Source of the DNA: NORP240 sp965222175
GTDB taxonomy: Bacteria > Pseudomonadota > Gammaproteobacteria > Pseudomonadales > Pseudohongiellaceae
NCBI GenBank assembly: GCA_965222175.1
Contig: OZ244938.1
Location: forward strand, 4,588,001 to 4,652,000
Reading direction: 5' to 3'
Length of the DNA stretch: 64,000 bases
Part shown: in pieces, positions 51,936-60,513 of the stretch
How the letters are laid out: every line of letters begins with the position of its first letter
Position numbering within the stretch: position 1 is the first letter of the stretch
Notes under the pieces: model-generated
Seen by the model: the letters and a program-made list of their open reading frames with translations, nothing else
What the model was told of the DNA's origin: nothing
The model's database searches: none
Made by a program: the position numbers and the translations under genes

Positions 51936-51974
51936 ACTGCAGACAGCCAGGATGTAATTCAACCATTTGTACCG

Positions 51975-52004
51975 GCAACGGACCCTGTGCCATGGGTCCG
52001 TTGC
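51975..52004 (+). other. Stem-loop after module C
   Basis: GCAACGGACCC pairs exactly with GGGTCCGTTGC around an 8-nt loop, between the companion and the hydrolase gene. It lacks a strong T-run. Confidence 0.7.
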
Positions 52005-52029
52005 TGTCTGTAGCTGGAGGATTGATACC

Positions 52030-53205
52030 ATGTCAGCGTTACGCGCATCCCGTTGTATTGAATTTCACTCTGCCGACCCGGCGCCGGGAAAATTCCGCCA
52101 GGTGGGTATCAGCACTGCACGTCCGCGGTGTTCTGCCCCAGGTTACCTGCTGGCGTCGGTCCTGTCCGGCGTAATCAGCCTGGCAGTATCCTCCGGCAGT
52201 AGCGCCCAGGCCGTAGCCGTTCAGGCAGACGAAACGTGGATCGTCAGTGACCGCTCACTACCGGTTCCGGTCCACGCCAGCCCGGAACTGGCGTCGGCAA
52301 TTGCCGGTGCCCCCCAACCGGATCCCCAGGCCCCCGGGCCCTACCCGCAAACGGAAGCCGACTGGCTGGCGATGCAGCAGGCCGCAAGAAGTGGCGACGG
52401 TCCGCTACCGGTGCTGGAGCAGTCCCTGGGCCTCGAAATCCAGTCCGCCGACCGCGCCGGTGTCACTGTCTATGAAATCACTCCCGGGGAAATAGCCGAC
52501 CGGCACCGGGACCACGTCTTCCTCCACTTCCATGGCGGGGGTTATGTACTCGGTGGCGGCCCCGGCGCCGCCGGCGAAGCCGCGCAGATCAGTGCGGCCG
52601 CCGGTATCCGGGCGGTGTCGGTGGACTACCGCATGCCGCCGGAATTTCCCTTTCCCGCCGCGGTTGACGATGCCATCGCCGTTTATCGTGACCTGCTTGA
52701 GGATTACGCACCCGGTGAGATAGCCATAGGCGGAACGTCGGCCGGAGCCGGCCTGTCCTTCGCTGCCATTCTGCAGATGAAAAACCTGGGATTACCGGTG
52801 CCCGGTGCCGTGTTCGCGGGAACGCCCTGGGCGGATCTCACCGATACCAGTGACAGCCTGCACACCATGGCGGGTATCGACAGGATCCTGGTGAGCTATG
52901 ACGGTCTGCTGAAAACCGGTGCCACCCTCTATGCAGACGGAGAAGACCTGACCAATCCGCTGATCTCGCCACTGTACGGAGACTTCGGTGGCTTTCCCCC
53001 CACTATCCTGATTTCCGGAACCCGGGACATGTTGCTCAGCGACACGGCCCGCGCTCATCGCAAGCTGCTGGATGCCGGCGTCGAGGCAGATCTGCATGTA
53101 TTTGAAGGCATGTCCCACGCCGAGTACATGATCATGCCCGGTATTCCGGAGGGGCGGATGACCTGGATGGCCATCAGCGATTTCCTGAAAGTTCACCTGG
53201 ACTGA
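52030..53205 (+). CDS. Alpha/beta hydrolase, hormone-sensitive-lipase type
   Basis: A 391-residue esterase. 'LHFHGGGYVLGG' is the HGGG oxyanion motif, 'IGGTSAGAGLSF' the GxSxG elbow, 'DMLLSDT' and 'GMSHAEYM' give Asp and His. A hydrophobic stretch near residues 45-60 ('LLASVLSGVISLAVSSGSSAQA') looks like a signal peptide preceded by an unusually long N-terminal part. ATG 52030 has GGAGG upstream. It follows module C after 94 bp on the same strand and may be part of the same pathway. Confidence 0.82.
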   Translation: MSALRASRCIEFHSADPAPGKFRQVGISTARPRCSAPGYLLASVLSGVISLAVSSGSSAQAVAVQADETWIVSDRSLPVPVHASPELASAIAGAPQPDPQAPGPYPQTEADWLAMQQAARSGDGPLPVLEQSLGLEIQSADRAGVTVYEITPGEIADRHRDHVFLHFHGGGYVLGGGPGAAGEAAQISAAAGIRAVSVDYRMPPEFPFPAAVDDAIAVYRDLLEDYAPGEIAIGGTSAGAGLSFAAILQMKNLGLPVPGAVFAGTPWADLTDTSDSLHTMAGIDRILVSYDGLLKTGATLYADGEDLTNPLISPLYGDFGGFPPTILISGTRDMLLSDTARAHRKLLDAGVEADLHVFEGMSHAEYMIMPGIPEGRMTWMAISDFLKVHLD

Positions 53206-53306
53206 ACACGTCTGACGGGGGTGGGGCGAATACCCTCACACCCGCGAAATATCGGTTTAAGGGCGGGTAAGGTAACCCGCTCGAATCTGTCTCGGAGTGG
53301 AGGGGA

Positions 53307-54365
53307 TCAGCCGGAGCCGTCGGGCAGGTCGTTTCTCACCAGCAGCGTGCCGAAGTGGGAACCGTCGAACAGGCGCATGAAAGTGCGGGGCAGGTTGGCA
53401 AAGCCGTCACGTACATCCAGCCTGGCAACGAGTTCTCCCTGATCGTGCCACCTGGCCAGGTCCGCCAGGGCCCTGTCCATTTTTTCGGGATAGTCGAAAC
53501 CCAGGAAGCCCTGCAGCTTCAGTCGCCAGTAAATAACCCGCATCATGTTGGCAGGCCCTGGCGCAAGGGCATCGCCCTCGTCGTAACTGGAAATCTGTCC
53601 GCAAAGCGCCACCCGGCCGAAAGGCGCCATGTTTTCAATTACCGCATCCAGGGTAGCGCCGCCGACGTTGTCGAAGAACACATTCACCCCCTCGGGGCAC
53701 AGTTCCCTGAGCCGGGACTCGATGTCTTCCGCTTTGTAATCGATAACCCCGTCCAGTTTACAGACCTCCCGCAGCCACTGGCATTTTTCCTCGCCGCCAG
53801 CGATGCCGATGACCTTGCATTGCCGGATGCGGGCAATCTGGGCGGCGATGGAGCCGGTGGAGCCTGCCGCGCCGGAAACCACCACGGTTTCCCCCGGCTC
53901 GGGGCTGCCCACTTCCAGCAGGCCGAAGTAGGCGGTCAGGCTGTTGCCACCCAGAACTCCCTCGAATTCTTCCAGCGTCGCCTCCTGTGGCTTCAGCGCC
54001 GGAGGTCTTTCATTGACGTCGACCACACAGTAGTCCTGCCAGCCGGGCATCGCTGAGACGATGGAGCCCACCGGGTAGTCAGCATGGGTCGACTGGATGA
54101 CCCTGGCCGCCGCGGAGCCGCTCACCGGTTCGCCGACCTTCATGGGCGGCATGAACTGGCTGTTACCCTTCATCATGGTGCGCATGGCCGGTGTGCAACG
54201 GAACAGCACCGACTGCAGCAGCAGCTGGTCAGGTTGCAGGGCGGGTGGCGTAAACGGTAGTTCGCGATAGTCGAAGTCTGCCGTGGTCAGGGGTCCGGAG
54301 GGACGCTTCGCCAGCACCCATTGCCGATTTACCCGTTCACTGTCCTGCTTGTTGATTTCACTCAC
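53307..54365 (-). CDS. NADP-dependent MDR oxidoreductase, CurA/prostaglandin-reductase-like
   Basis: A 352-residue medium-chain reductase. 'NRQWVLAKRPSG' at the start, 'GGNSLTAYFGLLEVGSPEPGETVVVSGAAGSTGSIAAQIARI' (nucleotide fold), 'DYKAEDIESRLRELCPEGVNVFFDNVGG' and 'ALCGQISSYD' are typical of CurA/leukotriene-B4-dehydrogenase enzymes that reduce alpha,beta-enones. No zinc ligands, as expected for the group. Single gene, convergent with the HSL-type hydrolase. Confidence 0.9.
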   Translation of the reverse strand: MSEINKQDSERVNRQWVLAKRPSGPLTTADFDYRELPFTPPALQPDQLLLQSVLFRCTPAMRTMMKGNSQFMPPMKVGEPVSGSAAARVIQSTHADYPVGSIVSAMPGWQDYCVVDVNERPPALKPQEATLEEFEGVLGGNSLTAYFGLLEVGSPEPGETVVVSGAAGSTGSIAAQIARIRQCKVIGIAGGEEKCQWLREVCKLDGVIDYKAEDIESRLRELCPEGVNVFFDNVGGATLDAVIENMAPFGRVALCGQISSYDEGDALAPGPANMMRVIYWRLKLQGFLGFDYPEKMDRALADLARWHDQGELVARLDVRDGFANLPRTFMRLFDGSHFGTLLVRNDLPDGSG

Positions 54366-54583
54366 GATGGCTTTTCCTCAGATTCCTGTTTTACCGGGTC
54401 ACTGTTCCCGGCAGGCTGTTCCCGGGTTGCCGGCTACCCGTAATCCGTTTTCCGGCGGTCCCATTAAAACCGGGCATGACGCGGAATAGGTCAGGCCCCG
54501 TGGCAGCAGGTGGCAGGTCGGCTTGCCGGACGCGGCAACCGGCTGACGTGGCTGGTTGAGTGCCTTGCGACTCCCGGAAGTAA

Positions 54584-54615
54584 AAACGCCGGTCAGTGAT
54601 CACTGACCGGCGTTT
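54584..54615 (-). terminator. Perfect 32-bp palindrome, terminator of the FAH-like gene
   Basis: AAACGCCGGTCAGTGA is followed directly by its exact reverse complement. The additional A residues to its left provide a U-tract on the minus strand, so it should end transcription from the FAH-like gene. Confidence 0.75.
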
Positions 54616-54693
54616 CGTCGTGCGTTGTCCCGGCCTGTCGGCCGGAACAGAGGAGGTTGATGCAGTGGAATCCGTTTATCCATGCTGCCTTTT

Positions 54694-54759
54694 ATGGCTT
54701 TGGCTTTGGCTTTGGCTTTGGCTATGGCAATGGCAATGGCAATGGCAATGGCAATGGCT
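54694..54759. repeat. Eleven tandem hexamers (DTGGCW)
   Basis: One ATGGCT, four TTGGCT, five ATGGCA and one ATGGCT in direct succession. As a multiple of three it never breaks a frame. Confidence 0.95.
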
Positions 54760-54847
54760 TTATGGCCGTATGGCTGTATCGCATTACGCCTTTTTGCCTT
54801 ACCGGCCAGACCTTATGCCAGCGCCAGGATTCACGGATTCCGACAGC

Positions 54848-56014
54848 TTACTGATCCCGATAGGAAGAAGTAGGCGGCAGCTGCGATCCGGACAGGTCGT
54901 CAGGAATGCTGCGCTCGCGTACCACCCTGTGGGTCAGCGTACCAATGCCCTCGATGCTGGCGTTGATGGTCTCGCCGTCCACCAGGTAACCGGAGCCGGT
55001 TGCCCGCTCTACGCGGCCGGCACCCGTACCACCTGAAGTGCCACTTTGCAGTACATCACCGGGAAACACGGTAATCAGCGAAGACGCGTACTCGATCAGC
55101 TCGGGGATATTGTGGATCATGTCGCCGGCCCGGGCAGATTGTACGGTTACGCCGTCGATCACGGTAGTCTGGTGCAGTCGCTCCATGGGGTCGCCATAGA
55201 ATTCCTTGGGCACGATCCAGGGACCGTGGGGAGCGAACGTGTCGTGGCCCTTGCCGACAAACCAGTCTGAACGGGTACCGTATCCACCCGGCGGACGTCC
55301 ACCACGGTCGGACACGTCCATGGCTACCATGTAGCCGAACACGTGGTCATAGGCGCGGCTGGCGGAAACGTATTTACCAACCTTGCCGAACACGATGGCC
55401 ATTTCGACTTCGTATTCTATCTCGTCACGGCCGTAAGGCATGATGATGTCGTCGCCGTCACCGATTACCGCGCCGCGGGTGGGCTTCAGGAACAGATAGG
55501 GCACACCCCGGTTCATCTGGCGCTCGCGGGTCCGGGCCTGCAGCTGTTCTTCGGTACAACCCTCGCAGGCGTGGGTGTAGAAGTTCACGGCGGCATTCAT
55601 GATCTTGCTGGGGTACTGAATCGGCGCCATGATGTCCACGTCGCTGACCGAATGAATATAGTCCGGTCGGCTGTTGCCACGCAGCATGTTGTTGGCCACG
55701 AGCCAGTTGACGACTTCGTAGACGCGGTATTTCAGGCCGTACTCGTACTGCTCGATGAGGCCCAGCATATCCTCGGGCATCTGCATCTTGCTGTAGCGTG
55801 GCTCCAGTTCCATGGCCCGGTTGGCTGCCTCCAGTTCGACGATCAACTGGTCATTGCGCATAACGAGGCCCACGGTGGGAACATTGTCGATGGCGAATGT
55901 TCCAACCTTGAAGGGTTCGGCAGACTCCATAGCCTGTGCAATAACGTCGGCGGGCCTGGCAAGAATTGCCATGGTGGCTACCAACGTCAGGGTGAAAAGG
56001 GATCTTCGTAACAT
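54848..56014 (-). CDS. Exported fumarylacetoacetate-hydrolase-fold protein
   Basis: A 388-residue protein with an N-terminal signal peptide ('LFTLTLVATMAILARPADVIA'). The FAH-fold core includes 'APIQYPSKIMNAAVNFYTHACEG', 'YLFLKPTRGAVIGDGDDIIMP', the metal-binding acidic set 'IEYEVEMAIVFGK', 'GYMVAMDVSDRG' and 'VFPGDVLQSGTSGGTGAG'. FAH-family hydrolases/decarboxylases are normally cytosolic, so export is unusual. GGGAG precedes ATG 56014. Substrate unknown, perhaps a ring-cleavage product. Confidence 0.85.
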   Translation of the reverse strand: MLRRSLFTLTLVATMAILARPADVIAQAMESAEPFKVGTFAIDNVPTVGLVMRNDQLIVELEAANRAMELEPRYSKMQMPEDMLGLIEQYEYGLKYRVYEVVNWLVANNMLRGNSRPDYIHSVSDVDIMAPIQYPSKIMNAAVNFYTHACEGCTEEQLQARTRERQMNRGVPYLFLKPTRGAVIGDGDDIIMPYGRDEIEYEVEMAIVFGKVGKYVSASRAYDHVFGYMVAMDVSDRGGRPPGGYGTRSDWFVGKGHDTFAPHGPWIVPKEFYGDPMERLHQTTVIDGVTVQSARAGDMIHNIPELIEYASSLITVFPGDVLQSGTSGGTGAGRVERATGSGYLVDGETINASIEGIGTLTHRVVRERSIPDDLSGSQLPPTSSYRDQ

Positions 56015-56389
56015 AGCTAACTCCCGTTCGAGGCGCCAATCGGGAAAAATTGGGCCTTTATTGGTCTTGTAAAAGGAACCACAAAAGGTATCGCTGAATT
56101 TGCTGATTGTCCAGTTTCTTTGCGGCTGATTCGGGGAAGTTGACCTGTTTACCCGCCGGTTTGCCGGCTGGCGGTGTGGCGGCTGAACCCGGTTTGAGCC
56201 GTTGTGCTGCCCGTTCCCACCGTGGTTCTTTTCACCGGCGCGGCCAGACTTCCTGGGAGGCCGGACATGAGCGGCTTAACTGTCTGTTTTTCCGATAATT
56301 TACGTGGAAGATTTTTGAACCGGTCCAGGCAGGTTGTGCGTCCGTCGGGCGCGGACCGCCGGTTTTCGCCGGAGCCCGGGACAATACGT
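56015..56389. other. Intergenic region upstream of the FAH-like gene
   Basis: 375 bp between two minus-strand genes. It must hold the FAH-like promoter. I see no convincing gene or operator. Confidence 0.45.
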
Positions 56390-57487
56390 TTACCAGCGCA
56401 GCACCAGGTCGCCGTCCGGGGTCTTGCTGACACGGGTTAGCAACCGGGGCGAGCTGCGGGAAACTTTCCTGGCCAGCCAGTTGGTATCCCGGAGTGTCGC
56501 CCGCCACAGCCGGAAATTACGAATCTGCATTGCCACCATGCGGCAGTCCAGCAGCCGGCCGTCGCTGCCAAGGGTGGGGAAGTACATCATGCACAGGTCA
56601 TTGCGGTACTTGCTGTAGCGCAGAATGCCTTCGTAGTCGTTGATGAAATCGCCGCAACCGTAAAGGATCAATCGCTCCTGGTAGACTTCCATGCCAATTG
56701 GATGGTGAGACGAATGGCCGTGAATCAGGTCCACCTGGCCGCTGTCGATGAGGGCGCGGGCGAACTGACGATGAGCCCCGGGAATGCGGCGAACCCAGTT
56801 CGGTCCCCAGTGAATGGAAAAAATGACGATATCGCCGGGTTTCCTGAACCTGCCGATGAGTTCGGCAACCTGGCCCACGGTATCCGCTGTCAGGTCGTTG
56901 AGCAGCCAGACCCCGGGTTCACTGTCCGTCGCGGCCCACTGGGGCGGAATGCCGCTGGACCCGGTGCCCGCCGAGAACACCAGGATCCGGTTACCGGCGG
57001 TGTGCAGCACGGCCGGCGCGCGGGCCTGCTCCAGCGTCTCGCCGGCCCCGGTAATCGCCAACTCCGGTCTTAACACCGCAAGCGTCTCCAGCAGCCCCCG
57101 CTGATTCCAATCGAGAACATGGTTGTTGGCCAGAACACAGCAGTCGAACCCTGCCGCCAGCAGGCAATCCACGTTGGCCGGGTGCATCCGGTAGTTGATG
57201 CCCTTGACCGCGCGGTCACTGCTGACGGTCACTGCCGTTTCCAGGTTGACGATCTTCAGTTCAGGAGAGTGCTTCTGCCATTCGACAGCGGCTTCTCCCC
57301 AGGGGTAGGCAGGGTCCACGGGTTTATTGATGGGGCCGTTAACCTTTTCAGCAAGTTTTACGTAGTCCGTGGCCGAGGTCACGATCCGCTCCCGGATAGC
57401 CGGATCGACAGAGCGGGGCATTACCTGGTCGATGCCGCGTCCGGTCATGACATCGCCGCAAAGGAACAGGGTGTTTTCCCGGGCCAT
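56390..57487 (-). CDS. CapA family protein (poly-gamma-glutamate synthesis type)
   Basis: A 365-residue CapA/PgsA-type calcineurin-like phosphoesterase. 'LFLCGDVMTGRGIDQVM', 'IVNLETAVTVS', 'CCVLANNHVLDW', 'VIFSIHWGPNW', 'DLIHGHSSHHPIGMEVY' and 'LILYGCGDFINDYEG' are the family's metal-binding motifs in order. No signal peptide. It starts 12 bp after the 2OG-oxygenase stop and is probably co-transcribed with it. Actual substrate unknown; the family name does not prove polyglutamate synthesis. Confidence 0.9.
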   Translation of the reverse strand: MARENTLFLCGDVMTGRGIDQVMPRSVDPAIRERIVTSATDYVKLAEKVNGPINKPVDPAYPWGEAAVEWQKHSPELKIVNLETAVTVSSDRAVKGINYRMHPANVDCLLAAGFDCCVLANNHVLDWNQRGLLETLAVLRPELAITGAGETLEQARAPAVLHTAGNRILVFSAGTGSSGIPPQWAATDSEPGVWLLNDLTADTVGQVAELIGRFRKPGDIVIFSIHWGPNWVRRIPGAHRQFARALIDSGQVDLIHGHSSHHPIGMEVYQERLILYGCGDFINDYEGILRYSKYRNDLCMMYFPTLGSDGRLLDCRMVAMQIRNFRLWRATLRDTNWLARKVSRSSPRLLTRVSKTPDGDLVLRW

Positions 57488-57499
57488 GAACAGGGCCTG

Positions 57500-58108
57500 T
57501 CAGCGACCGGTGGGCCGGGGCATGGCATACACGTTGAAGGCGATGCTTATCCGGTCCCTGTCGCTGCGATTTTCCTCGACGCCGTGTTCCAGCCAGCCGG
57601 GAAACACGTACATGCGACCTTCCTCCGGCGGCATTTGCACTTCTTCCGTGGTGAAATCGGTGGGCTCGACGGCAGGGTAGGTCAGCATCCGCGAGGCGAC
57701 CCGGGGATCGCGAAAGAAAATGCTGCCGCAGTCCGGCGCTGCCAGGCTTATATAGTAGACACCGCTGAAGTGACAGTTGGCATGGTAGTGCAATTTGTTG
57801 GAAGCGCCCGGGGGACTGATATTGATCCAGGCCTGGTGCTGGTAGACAAGATCGGGTCTGAATTTCTGTGACTCGCCGATGGTATGGCAGACCTGGAGAA
57901 TTCGCCGGTTTATCGGCTCGAATTCCGGCAGGTTCTGCAGTGTGTTGGGACTCTGCCAGCCCCTGACATTGGTATTCGCCACCCCCGCCGGGTCACTGTT
58001 CCTCATCTGCGTGGCCAGTTCCAGCAGCTGGGCGTTCAGGCTGGCCCGGTCGTCGAGCAGGGTCGTCCACACCATGCTGGGGAAAATTGATCGGGGTACG
58101 ATTTGCAA
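57500..58108 (-). CDS. Putative 2OG-Fe(II) oxygenase (TIGR02466-like)
   Basis: A 202-residue protein. 'AWINISPPGASNKLHYHANCHFSGVYYISL' matches the family's NxWxNxSPPGxxNxxHxHxxxxxSGVYY core, with 'FPGWLEHGVEENRSDRDRISIAFN' supplying the distal His and Arg. It heads a two-gene unit with CapA. The substrate is unknown; the family may modify proteins or metabolites. Confidence 0.85.
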   Translation of the reverse strand: MQIVPRSIFPSMVWTTLLDDRASLNAQLLELATQMRNSDPAGVANTNVRGWQSPNTLQNLPEFEPINRRILQVCHTIGESQKFRPDLVYQHQAWINISPPGASNKLHYHANCHFSGVYYISLAAPDCGSIFFRDPRVASRMLTYPAVEPTDFTTEEVQMPPEEGRMYVFPGWLEHGVEENRSDRDRISIAFNVYAMPRPTGR

Positions 58109-58364
58109 GGCACGATCTCCATGCTGATTTACTGCCTGGACAGGGAAAGTATATTCAATACCACCGGTTGTCCAATGCCTTGAAAGTTTACCCCGTAGCC
58201 TGCGCGATATCCTGCCTGGAATTCCCCGGGCGAAACTGACAATAAACGCCAGACAGGGGCCCAGGGGCGACAGCGCGCTGCAATAAAATTTTCACGAATG
58301 TTTCACCGGAATGAAATAGTCCGGGCCTAAGATTTCAGCTGGCACACAGGCATATGAGGCAATC

Positions 58365-59174
58365 ATGAGAAACAGGGGCCCTGTTATGAAAGTGCGAAGC
58401 ATCTGGATCTCTGATATCCATCTTGGTTTCAAGGGTTGCCAGGCAGAAGCTCTCCTCAATTTTCTCCATGCCGTGGAAGCGGAATACCTGTTCCTTGTTG
58501 GTGATATCGTCGACTTCTGGAGCATTAAGAAATCTCCATGCTGGACACAGGAACACACCAACGTGATCCGTTCAATCCTGGGTAAGGCAAAACACGGTAC
58601 CCGGGTTATCTATATACCGGGTAATCACGATGAGGTCATGCGCGAATGCGTGGGACATAAGTTCGGTAACCTGGAAATTCACCGGGAATTCGTCCATACC
58701 ACGGCGGACGGAAAAAAATTACTTGTTCTCCATGGCGATGAATTCGATGTCGTGGTGAAACACAGTCGAGTGCTGGCGAAGCTGGGAGGCTGGGCTTACG
58801 ACAAATTGCTCAGCCTTAACTATTTCGTTAACCGGGCCCGCCGCCTGTTCAGGTTTTCCTACTGGTCTCTTGCCGCATATCTGAAAATGAAAGTGAAAAA
58901 CGCGGTGAGTTATATCAGCAGCTTCGAGGATGCCGTGGTGCATATCGCCAAGGAGTACGAGGTAGACGGCGTGGTATGCGGACATATCCATCATCCGGAG
59001 ATTCGGACAATCGAAGGGTTGATCTATTGTAACGACGGCGACTGGGTGGAAAGTTGTTCCGCATTGCTTGAACAACCGGACGGAACCCTGGAGCTGAAAC
59101 ACTGGTTAAGGGAAAACCCGTTACGCCATCCGTCCGCTATGGTCGACGTGTCGGATCAGCAGGAAGCCGCATGA
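58365..59174 (+). CDS. LpxH-like metallophosphoesterase (UDP-2,3-diacylglucosamine diphosphatase type)
   Basis: A 269-residue calcineurin-like phosphatase. 'ISDIHLGFKG', 'VGDIVDFW', 'IPGNHDEVMRE', 'LLVLHGDEFD' and 'VCGHIHHPEIRTI' are the full set of metal ligands. This subgroup commonly pairs with an MJ1255-type glycosyltransferase, as here. A lipid or polyprenyl pyrophosphate substrate is likely rather than the canonical LpxH reaction. Start ATG 58365; ATG 58386 is an alternative with AGGGG upstream. Confidence 0.87.
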   Translation: MRNRGPVMKVRSIWISDIHLGFKGCQAEALLNFLHAVEAEYLFLVGDIVDFWSIKKSPCWTQEHTNVIRSILGKAKHGTRVIYIPGNHDEVMRECVGHKFGNLEIHREFVHTTADGKKLLVLHGDEFDVVVKHSRVLAKLGGWAYDKLLSLNYFVNRARRLFRFSYWSLAAYLKMKVKNAVSYISSFEDAVVHIAKEYEVDGVVCGHIHHPEIRTIEGLIYCNDGDWVESCSALLEQPDGTLELKHWLRENPLRHPSAMVDVSDQQEAA

Positions 59175-59334
59175 GCCAGGCACTCAGCAGATTCGGGCCT
59201 ACCGGACGATCTGGCATTCAGCCGGATGTTCATTTTTCCTTTTCCTGTCCTGCCTCCTGTCCTGCTGCTGAGTCTGAGGTACGCTTCCGGCCGGCGGATA
59301 AACTGCATTTGGAGCCGGTAGGGCATCGACTCCA

Positions 59335-60513
59335 ATGAAGATACTTTACGGTGTGCAGGGAACCGGAAACGGCCATATTTCCAGAGCAAGAATGATGGCC
59401 AGGCACTTCAATGACCGACCCGATGTCAATGTCACCTATCTTTTTTCCGGACGTTCAAGAAATGAATTTTTCGACATGGAAATTTTCGGAGATTACCAGT
59501 ACCGGAGAGGGCTCACATTCATCGCCAAACAGGGCAGGCTGAGTTACCTGGACACTGTCCGGAGTAATAACCTGCGACGGTTTTACAGCGAAGTAAAATC
59601 GTTGAATCCCGGCCCCTACGACCTGGTGATAACTGACTACGAACCGGTCTCGGCCTGGGCTGCCCGGCTGGCTGGCGCGCCGGTTCTGGGGCTGGGGCAC
59701 CAGTATGCTTTCAATCATGATGTGCCGCGTGAAGGAGGAAACCGGATAAGCTGGCTTCTCATGCATCACTTTGCGCCGGCCCGGAACGCGTTCGGCCTTC
59801 ACTGGAGCAGTTTCGGGGAGCGCATACTTCCTCCAATAGTGGATCCGAGGCTTATCGAGCTCGCTGTCCGTTTGGGCACCGACAAGCGCAAAATCATTGT
59901 CTACCTTCCCTTCGAAAACCAGGCGGAAGTAACGGCTATCCTGAGCCAGATTCCGGGTTTCCGTTTTTACCAGTACGCTCCCGACCTGACAGACGCGGAG
60001 TGTCAGAACATCTCATTGCGCAAAACCTCTCACACCGGATTCACCCGCGATCTTTGTTCAGCCGCAGGGGTTATCTGCAATGCAGGATTCGAACTGGTCA
60101 GCGAAAGTATCCAGCTTGGACTGAAGGCGCTGGTCAAACCACTCAAGGGTCAGCCCGAACAGATATCCAACGCGGCGGCACTGGTCAGCCTGAACCTGGC
60201 GTCCCGTGTGGAAACACTGTCCCTGGACCGGATAGAACAGTGGCTGGACTCTCTCGACAGGCCGGATGGCAATACCGCACGCATTGCCTATCCGGACGTG
60301 GCCGGGGCGCTGGTTGACTGGATCGGTGGCGATTTCAGCTGCACCGCCGACAGGCTTGTGCAACTGCTCTGGTCGGGTTGCGCAGTCCCCATGGATTCGG
60401 GTCAGAGTGACATGCGATCGACAAACTCAGCGCCCGGTGACCGTGAATCGGTCATTGCGTACCAGGAACCTGCTGTCGATGGTCAATGCCAGGGGTTCGC
60501 CACTCAGCGGTGA
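59335..60513 (+). CDS. MJ1255/VC2487-type glycosyltransferase
   Basis: A 392-residue GT-B-like glycosyltransferase. 'ILYGVQGTGNGHISRARMMARHF' opens the family, with 'YDLVITDYEPVSAWAARLAGAPVLGLGHQYAF' and the donor-site region 'AAGVICNAGFELVSESIQLGLKALVKPLKGQPEQISNA'. The last ~50 residues after 'LVQLLWSG' have no family match and run into the convergent M23 gene (87-bp overlap), suggesting drift of the C terminus. Follows the LpxH-like gene by 160 bp. Confidence 0.87.
   Translation: MKILYGVQGTGNGHISRARMMARHFNDRPDVNVTYLFSGRSRNEFFDMEIFGDYQYRRGLTFIAKQGRLSYLDTVRSNNLRRFYSEVKSLNPGPYDLVITDYEPVSAWAARLAGAPVLGLGHQYAFNHDVPREGGNRISWLLMHHFAPARNAFGLHWSSFGERILPPIVDPRLIELAVRLGTDKRKIIVYLPFENQAEVTAILSQIPGFRFYQYAPDLTDAECQNISLRKTSHTGFTRDLCSAAGVICNAGFELVSESIQLGLKALVKPLKGQPEQISNAAALVSLNLASRVETLSLDRIEQWLDSLDRPDGNTARIAYPDVAGALVDWIGGDFSCTADRLVQLLWSGCAVPMDSGQSDMRSTNSAPGDRESVIAYQEPAVDGQCQGFATQR

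Larger units (their letters stand above)
54366..54847. other. Intergenic region with palindrome and hexamer repeat
   Basis: 480 bp between two minus-strand genes. It contains the 32-bp palindrome and the hexamer array. A 64-codon plus-strand frame (54660-54854) begins three bases after AGGAGG and consists mostly of Gly-Phe and Gly-Asn dipeptides from the repeat; I do not call it a gene. Confidence 0.55.
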
